Source of the DNA: a virus
Length of the DNA: 64,000 bases
Virus record (IMG/VR): IMGVR_UViG_3300017763_003471
Coordinates: 62,001 to 126,000 of that record
Reading direction: 5' to 3' (one strand)
Shown: piece after piece, positions 58,992 through 64,000 of the stretch
Position numbering within the stretch: the stretch's first letter is position 1
How the letters are laid out: the number at the start of each line of letters is the position of its first letter
Position numbers and translations under genes: made by a program
The notes under the pieces: generated by a model
The model's input: only the letters and a program-made list of their open reading frames with translations
What the model was told of the DNA's origin: nothing
The model's database searches: none

Positions 58992-59860
58992 GTTTTTAAG
59001 AACGTTTTTGCGATAATATCTTGGTATTTTATTCCAGGGTGACACGTAGGATTACTAATGTTATTTACGTCCCTGCCCCAATCTTTTAGGTGTGATAAAT
59101 CTTTAAAATCAGATTGTTTTATCTTTAAGGCCATAAGCATTTTACTATCCCAATCATCTGAAAAGTTTTTATCTATGATATTGGATAATCGTTTTGTTTC
59201 TACATTATGATAATTACATAATTCTTTTATGTTATTATTAATTTCATTATAGTTATTGAGTGATAAAAACTCATCTTGTATTTGTCTATAATCTTTTTTA
59301 CCTACTCCATGAATTTTAGAAAGTTCATGTCCATCAGCTAAAAGTCTAGCATGAATCAAAATGTATTTGTCGTTAAATCTGTATTCAAATCTACCAGGCC
59401 ACCAACCTAACATATATATTTTACTAGGTTTATATGTCGCATTCTCTAACCATGCTTTCATTATTCTGTGTGCAGTAAAAGGACCCCCACCACCTACACC
59501 AAAATTCTTTACAGTAATTCCTGTTTCTTGTTCAATACGAGCAGGCCAAGAATATTCAGCAGGTACACCCATACCTTCAGTCCAACTACAACCAAAACAC
59601 CATATTTCATTTTCAGAATTTTCTAATTCATATTCTCTGTTTTTGTAATCTCTGAAACCGTAAGAGTTTTTAGTATAACCAAAATTTAAAAATCTGTCTA
59701 ATGTATATCCAAGTTGGTTTATACTAAATGAGTCAGACAGTGAATCATCATTTCTCATATGATCCACCATTACCTTTTCACTATCGTCAAAGTACTTTGT
59801 GTCGATATATGATTTAAGACCAGTAGATGTTAATTCTATGTTAATCGTCACGTTCGCCAT
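58988..59860 (-). CDS. SGNH/GDSL-hydrolase-like protein (290 aa)
   Basis: WCFGCSWTEGMGVP (residues ~85-98) resembles SGNH block I (GxSxTxG) with the catalytic Ser, and VKNFGVGGGGPFTAHR block II with its Gly. Late His/Asp block near the C-terminus (HLKDWGRDV, CHPGI) could complete the site. Such esterases or deacetylases act on glycans. Start at 59860 gives a 20-bp overlap with the ligase gene; a longer start is possible. Confidence 0.68.
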   Translation of the reverse strand: MANVTINIELTSTGLKSYIDTKYFDDSEKVMVDHMRNDDSLSDSFSINQLGYTLDRFLNFGYTKNSYGFRDYKNREYELENSENEIWCFGCSWTEGMGVPAEYSWPARIEQETGITVKNFGVGGGGPFTAHRIMKAWLENATYKPSKIYMLGWWPGRFEYRFNDKYILIHARLLADGHELSKIHGVGKKDYRQIQDEFLSLNNYNEINNNIKELCNYHNVETKRLSNIIDKNFSDDWDSKMLMALKIKQSDFKDLSHLKDWGRDVNNISNPTCHPGIKYQDIIAKTFLKT

Positions 59861-60980
59861 ATCCATAATCGATAACAACTGGAAATCTTGGAATACCATC
59901 ATTTGATAATTCAAAGTATCTACAAGTAGCCCAATTAGGAGTTTCAGCATTTAGAAGTTCTTTTAGTTTTGCTTGTGAACCTCTGATACCTGAACTAAAC
60001 TGAGTACCATTAGAAAGTTGAAGATTAAATCTTTTTGCATAACCTGACCAGTTACCATTTCCTTCTTCAACACTTACTACTTTAAATTCTTCTGTAATGA
60101 ATTCTTTTCTCTTTAAAAGATTTTTACTTCTCTTACATTCGTAAGCAGAATTTTGTCTTACCATTTGACCTTCATAACCTGCTTCTGTGTACTCACCATA
60201 CATCTTATCGATATCGGCAGTAGTATCAGTTTTAGCAGTTTCAACAATAACAATCTTACCAAGACCGTCAAGGTAATTACCTTCTACTGGTAAATGCTTT
60301 ACTAAGAAATACATTCTATCAATGAAAGGCATATCAGGATTATCGGCATCAAACATATCATAAATGTGATACTCAACTAATTCTGCACTCTCGGCTATTT
60401 CTTCTGGTCTACACTTTACTTTTCTAACAAGTGAAACAATCTTTTGAAAATCTGATTTAAGTTCGTGATTGTATAGTTCACCGTCAAGTGTAATATTAGG
60501 ATAATCTTTAACAAAGTTTTCTAATGCCTCTGCAATATGAGGACAACTATTAATAGGCTTACCACTTCTTGAATTCATACCATGTTTATTAACTAAACAT
60601 CTGATACCATCTAGTTTCGGTTGTGTGTAACCGCTAGTAACTGGCTTCTTTGTAAAATCATTAGCTAACATAGGTTTGAATAGTTCGTAACTATCAACAT
60701 CATCTATGTTTTCAAAATATTCTTTATCTGCTTTTTGGTCCCAACTAGATTGTGCTTCTGAGATAGCTTGGGTCTTAGCAGTTGTTCCGTTTGCTTTACC
60801 AACATTTTTAGCAATAGATAAATTCCATTCGCTAGTGACTTTCTGGCCATCAATTAATCCGGCAATAGTTCTAGTACCAGCAACATCATCAGAATCAAAA
60901 CCGTATTCTACAGTCCAAATTCTTAATTTGCCTTTTGTATCTCTCTTATATAGACTTGCTAAACTTGTGATATTTTGCAT
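59841..60980 (-). CDS. ATP-dependent DNA ligase with N-terminal WGR-like domain
   Basis: 379 residues. Residues ~1-92 (KLRIWTVEYGFDSDDVAGT ... KVTSEWNLSIAKNVGKAN) look like a WGR-type domain. The ligase core starts at ~100: PKLDGIRC with the AMP-accepting Lys122, GELYN (motif III), YEGQMVR (IV) and LLKRKEF (V), then an OB-fold (GNGNWSGYAKRFNLQL). It should seal nicks in phage DNA. Sigma70-type promoter 25 bp upstream and AGGAGAAA at the start. Confidence 0.92.
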   Translation of the reverse strand: MQNITSLASLYKRDTKGKLRIWTVEYGFDSDDVAGTRTIAGLIDGQKVTSEWNLSIAKNVGKANGTTAKTQAISEAQSSWDQKADKEYFENIDDVDSYELFKPMLANDFTKKPVTSGYTQPKLDGIRCLVNKHGMNSRSGKPINSCPHIAEALENFVKDYPNITLDGELYNHELKSDFQKIVSLVRKVKCRPEEIAESAELVEYHIYDMFDADNPDMPFIDRMYFLVKHLPVEGNYLDGLGKIVIVETAKTDTTADIDKMYGEYTEAGYEGQMVRQNSAYECKRSKNLLKRKEFITEEFKVVSVEEGNGNWSGYAKRFNLQLSNGTQFSSGIRGSQAKLKELLNAETPNWATCRYFELSNDGIPRFPVVIDYGYGERDD

Positions 60981-61004
60981 ACATTTTCTCCTGATTATGT
61001 ATAT

Positions 61005-61032
61005 ATAATAACACTAAATGCTATTTTGTCAA
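61005..61032 (-). promoter_or_regulatory. Sigma70-type promoter of the ligase gene
   Basis: -35 TTGACA (61027-61032), 16-bp spacer, -10 TATTAT (61005-61010), overlapping the 3' end of the HExxH gene. Spacer holds a GTGTT remnant of the palindrome. Confidence 0.68.
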
Positions 61033-61452
61033 GTTTTTTGCTTTTAATTTCTTGGATTTTTTAGCCGCGACCTGCTTTTCTTCCTTACGATAAGCAGTGA
61101 GCATAGTTTCTTGTAAGTCAAATGCTTCCACTTCCCATGCACGTTCTAAATATGGAGTATCTGAACACTCAAATAATGGGTGTTCTTTTCGTACATCTTG
61201 CTTAATATGAACAAATTCGTGGAAAACACTAGTTAGAATATCGTCTTCTTTAAGACCTCGTCTAATTCGCATGATATATTCACGATATTCGTCACCGCTA
61301 ACTACATCAGCATCACATTTGATATTCTTTTTGAGTTCGATATCTACTTCTATATGCTTGTGTCGAGGTAGAAGATAATCCTTGGCAAACCATAAGGCCT
61401 TTATTACCAATTCTTTCTCTGACTTTTTCCCGCCTTTTATAGAATAGTACAT
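61021..61452 (-). CDS. HExxH metalloprotease-like protein
   Basis: 143 residues. FHEFVHIKQDVRKEH contains the zinc motif HExxH (HEFVH), and YLERAWEVEAFDLQE offers the downstream Glu ligand. Basic tail KKSKKLKAKNLTK. It may be a small zincin peptidase of the SprT/ImmA kind, made early from the promoter at 61535-61562. Confidence 0.72.
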   Translation of the reverse strand: MYYSIKGGKKSEKELVIKALWFAKDYLLPRHKHIEVDIELKKNIKCDADVVSGDEYREYIMRIRRGLKEDDILTSVFHEFVHIKQDVRKEHPLFECSDTPYLERAWEVEAFDLQETMLTAYRKEEKQVAAKKSKKLKAKNLTK

Positions 61453-61468
61453 ATTTCTCTCTCATCAA

Positions 61469-61476
61469 TATTTATC
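61469..61476 (-). promoter_or_regulatory. T4-like late promoter motif
   Basis: GATAAATA on the minus strand, 17 bp before the HExxH gene start, downstream of an early promoter for the same gene. Confidence 0.45.
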
Positions 61477-61534
61477 GGATATTCTTAGGATTAAGTGCGT
61501 AGATTATTGTGATTTTTCTTCGCAGTATGTATAT

Positions 61535-61562
61535 ACTATAACACGATTCGTGAATCTGTCAA
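61535..61562 (-). promoter_or_regulatory. Early sigma70-type promoter with palindromic spacer
   Basis: -35 TTGACA (61557-61562), 16-bp spacer with CACGAATCGTG, -10 TATAGT (61535-61540). The -35 directly follows the GNAT gene stop. Confidence 0.8.
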
Positions 61563-61564
61563 GT

Positions 61565-62047
61565 TTATGTAGTGTATTCGAAATTCTGAGTATTGTCGTT
61601 GATACCAATTTGCTTTGCACCATTACTGATATGAAAGTGTGTAGCCATTGGTGTGAGAGGAGATAATGTAACCACTCTATTGATTCCTCTATCTTTAGCA
61701 TAAGAAATCATTTTGTTAACTATCTCTTTACCAGCACCTCTTTTTCTTGACCATACTGTATATGCAATAGCAACTTTTTCATCTTTTTTTAAATATGCAA
61801 GTTCACTCATCATATCTAATTCTCTTACACTTGTTGGAACGTCATTCGTATATGCAATACAAATAATTGCTTCAATATTATTCTCGTATTGTAATCCGTA
61901 AATTTTACGCCCATTTGTAATTCGCCAGCCCAAAGTTAACTCAGGCCTAACTGGATCTTCGGATACATCTATATCATCTAACTCTACTAATTCTGTTCCT
62001 TTGACCCATCTAAAATAATCATTGATTTTATCTTTTACAATTTTCAC
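61565..62047 (-). CDS. GNAT acetyltransferase
   Basis: 160 residues. VWSRKRGAGKEIVNKMISYAKDRGI (residues ~104-128) is motif A with the R/Q-x-x-G-x-G/A acetyl-CoA loop, and the strand order before it (YGLQYENNIEAIICIAY) fits the GNAT fold; FHISNGAK corresponds to the C-terminal element. Substrate unknown. Confidence 0.85.
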   Translation of the reverse strand: MKIVKDKINDYFRWVKGTELVELDDIDVSEDPVRPELTLGWRITNGRKIYGLQYENNIEAIICIAYTNDVPTSVRELDMMSELAYLKKDEKVAIAYTVWSRKRGAGKEIVNKMISYAKDRGINRVVTLSPLTPMATHFHISNGAKQIGINDNTQNFEYTT

Positions 62048-62058
62048 AATCTATCTCA

Positions 62059-62955
62059 TTAATCAAACAGACTACCAAAGGCATCTGCTTGGTTAGGGTT
62101 AATACGCAACTGCTTTGGATAACCAGTTCTTTCTTTTTTGATTATCTGCGTCCATTTGGCTTTGTCACTTGGTAAATTATACTTCTTTGCAATATAATCA
62201 TCACGCATCTTTTCATCGTCTTTGCGTGTTTCTGTATCGCTCCAAGTTGATCCAGCAGTCATTTCTTTTAACATAATGTTACGTAACATATATGTTCCTT
62301 TATTTGCCATCACACATGACATAATAAATTCATCGTCTTCACCACCTAGTATAGGTTTCGTACCCCATGGATGAACATTGAAGTATTCGTCCATCATTAA
62401 TCTTTCTTTATTGTTTCTAAGAAAGAAAAGTGTACCTTTCATATGAGTAAGTTTTCTATCGAATACAAACTCTGTATTCCAGTCTACATCTTTGTAATCG
62501 TTATCTACTCCATTAAACTTGTCATAAAACGCCCCATCACCCGGTCTTTGGTCGTTGTGCGGTGCGAATAACGTAATGTCTTTAAACTTTCCCGGACTTT
62601 TACGAAAGATATCACAAATGTTGATATGAGTGTGAGGGAAATTAGGGTGAAGATTAAGAATTGCATCGCTATCTGCAAAAATAGCCCACTCATCTCCGGT
62701 GTCATAGAAGTGATTGAATAATATATTTCTTGCACTTGCAGGAGGAGTAGGAACATCAAGCCTGTCAATATAATGAACCCTATCGTTATCCCAATACTCA
62801 ACTTCATCAAAGTCCATAGCGAGTATTCTAATTTCAATTTCTTTATCATAATTTAACCACCAATCTATTTGTTTATTATGATTATCACTTCTTTTCTGCC
62901 TTGTCTCTGTATTAGCACGATGTCCGTGATACGCAATTATGTAAATCGCTTTCAT
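62059..62955 (-). CDS. Glycosyltransferase-like protein (298 aa)
   Basis: AIYIIAYHGHRANTETRQ is the N-terminal strand of a GT-A-like fold and WAIFADSDAILNLHPNF holds a DxD-type pair near residue 97. GGEDDEFIMSCVM resembles the galactosyltransferase-type ED acid. The protein could glycosylate a phage or host glycan. Start overlaps the previous stop (TAATG). Confidence 0.7.
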   Translation of the reverse strand: MKAIYIIAYHGHRANTETRQKRSDNHNKQIDWWLNYDKEIEIRILAMDFDEVEYWDNDRVHYIDRLDVPTPPASARNILFNHFYDTGDEWAIFADSDAILNLHPNFPHTHINICDIFRKSPGKFKDITLFAPHNDQRPGDGAFYDKFNGVDNDYKDVDWNTEFVFDRKLTHMKGTLFFLRNNKERLMMDEYFNVHPWGTKPILGGEDDEFIMSCVMANKGTYMLRNIMLKEMTAGSTWSDTETRKDDEKMRDDYIAKKYNLPSDKAKWTQIIKKERTGYPKQLRINPNQADAFGSLFD

Positions 62956-64000
62956 TATTTTATACCTATTAACATAAATCTATTATACCTATCGCAATCC
63001 TTAGTTCCTAAGAATAGTACTTTAGACATAGTATACTTTTTCTCTAACTCTGTCAAGTCCTTAACTGTGTTTATGTGTTCGTCTATTTCATGAAAATCGT
63101 TTGTTTGTATTGCTACTGTAGTACCTGGCTTAATTTTATTAAACCATTCTTCTGTCATATGCTCTGCACTTGTATTAATAACTAAATCATGCTTATCATA
63201 ATCATAACTATTTGCATCTGCTACTAAACCTGTGTATGTATCATTATACTTGTTCAATGCTTTACTAAATTTTATTGCTTGTTCATCAACATCTATATTA
63301 GTTACTTTATGCATTACGTTTTTCTTAACTGACCAAAAACTTGATATACCTAACCAACCACCTACAAATACTGCATCTTTAAATCTAGTGTCTAGTTTTA
63401 TTAAATTTTCTATTAACCATATTTTACTTTCTACTTGATAATTAGAATGAGCATCAATGTAGTTACAATCTGGTGCTTCTTTTACTGCACCCATCAACAT
63501 ACCAAAATAAGGATCTTGTTCACTTCCAAAGTATTCAAACATGAAATGTACACATCTTTCTGGATTGAATCTGTTCTTCGATCCACTATAAAGATATTGT
63601 AAAAACATTTGTAAATTTTCTGACTTATATTTCTTATCCCATATAAGTTTTTCAACTGCATTATAAATATTTTGTTGATGGTCTTTATTAGAATCCATAA
63701 CTGCAAGTCGCATCAAATCTATATCATCTGCATCTGGATGATTTACCCATTCAGCATATCGTTGAATACCATTTAGCATATATCTACCATCAGGGTATGT
63801 TGTATCGAATTCAACTATAGGCTGTGGTTTCCAATTCTTTCTTTGTTTGAACCAAGTGTTCAACCATTTCCAATTATTAATTCTGTGTAACTTATCACCT
63901 TTACCTACATTTACAGTACCGTAGTTTTCTCCCATGATAGAACCTGATAAGATTTCTGCACGAAAACCTACATCTTCTAATGGGTTCTTCCACTCTGATA
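62955..64000 (-). CDS. SAM-dependent methyltransferase-like protein, 5' end outside window
   Basis: The frame is open to 64000; the first Met inside is at 63935, but the codons before it (SEWKNPLEDVGFRAEIL) read as coding, so the gene probably starts beyond the edge. AVFVGGWLGISSFW (Rossmann G-loop), VTNIDVDEQAI (acidic ribose site), ADANSYDYDKHDLVINTS (motif II-IV) mark a class I methyltransferase. Target unknown. Confidence 0.78.
   Translation of the reverse strand, partial: SEWKNPLEDVGFRAEILSGSIMGENYGTVNVGKGDKLHRINNWKWLNTWFKQRKNWKPQPIVEFDTTYPDGRYMLNGIQRYAEWVNHPDADDIDLMRLAVMDSNKDHQQNIYNAVEKLIWDKKYKSENLQMFLQYLYSGSKNRFNPERCVHFMFEYFGSEQDPYFGMLMGAVKEAPDCNYIDAHSNYQVESKIWLIENLIKLDTRFKDAVFVGGWLGISSFWSVKKNVMHKVTNIDVDEQAIKFSKALNKYNDTYTGLVADANSYDYDKHDLVINTSAEHMTEEWFNKIKPGTTVAIQTNDFHEIDEHINTVKDLTELEKKYTMSKVLFLGTKDCDRYNRFMLIGIK

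Overview
The window is AT-rich and almost fully packed with short, overlapping genes (ATGA and TAATG junctions throughout). The best fit is a large T4-type tailed phage of a marine bacterium, probably an alphaproteobacterium of the SAR11 kind. Evidence for a T4-type phage: a gp44-like clamp-loader ATPase, PhoH, a block of very long repetitive tail-fibre genes, an overlapping spanin pair, N-termini resembling T4 capsid-targeting peptides, and many GATAAATA/TATAAATA late-promoter motifs. Evidence for a proteobacterial host: phage-borne IscU, two A-type Fe-S carriers, HscB, acyl carrier protein, IF-1 and pseudoazurin of proteobacterial type. The host assignment is inference. Capsid, portal, terminase, sheath and DNA polymerase genes lie outside the window.

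Layout. 1-7.0 kb (minus): a partial radical SAM gene and three genes with MRL-type N-termini, including a 1216-residue ParB-like/HD/CCA-nucleotidyltransferase/HAD fusion. 7.0-11.7 kb (minus): small early genes, a 2OG oxygenase, IscU, a sodium:solute symporter and tRNAs Asp, Ala, Gly. 11.7-18.4 kb (plus): a translationally coupled cassette of acyltransferase-like, adenylate-forming, sulfotransferase-like, QueC-like and oxygenase genes. 18.4-25.1 kb (minus): DoxX-like and pseudoazurin genes, tRNAs Leu and Thr, an ExbB/ExbD-like pair, ACP, a Fe-S carrier block and a RyR-domain protein. 25.1-39.2 kb (minus): small membrane proteins (holin candidate) and four tail-fibre or structural genes. 39.2-44.5 kb (minus): ClpA, a J-domain protein, spanins and IF-1. 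44.7 kb (plus): PhoH. 45.4-51.7 kb (minus): a nucleotidase-like HAD, a second radical SAM protein, an Smr protein, the clamp loader, small unknowns and a mini-MscS. 51.9-56.2 kb (plus): exported and envelope proteins, including a protein with eleven Cys-rich repeats. 56.3-64 kb (minus): small early genes, tRNAs Arg, Glu, Leu, DNA ligase, an HExxH protein, a GNAT, a glycosyltransferase-like protein and a methyltransferase.

Two promoter families are visible. One is a sigma70-type set (TTGACA, 16-17 bp, TATATT or similar) with a conserved CACGATTCGTG palindrome in the spacer, in front of small minus-strand genes. The other is the T4-late-like GATAAATA motif. The sequence also carries a hidden composition signal: reading all 64 kb I found no GCAGC or GCTGC, although GCGGC and GCCGC are common. 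This suggests escape from a GCWGC-specific restriction system.

The strongest candidates for undescribed biology are the GCWGC avoidance, the packaged multi-enzyme fusion, the 11.7-17.9 kb biosynthetic cassette, the Fe-S block with an HPD-less HscB, and the ExbB/ExbD-like module.
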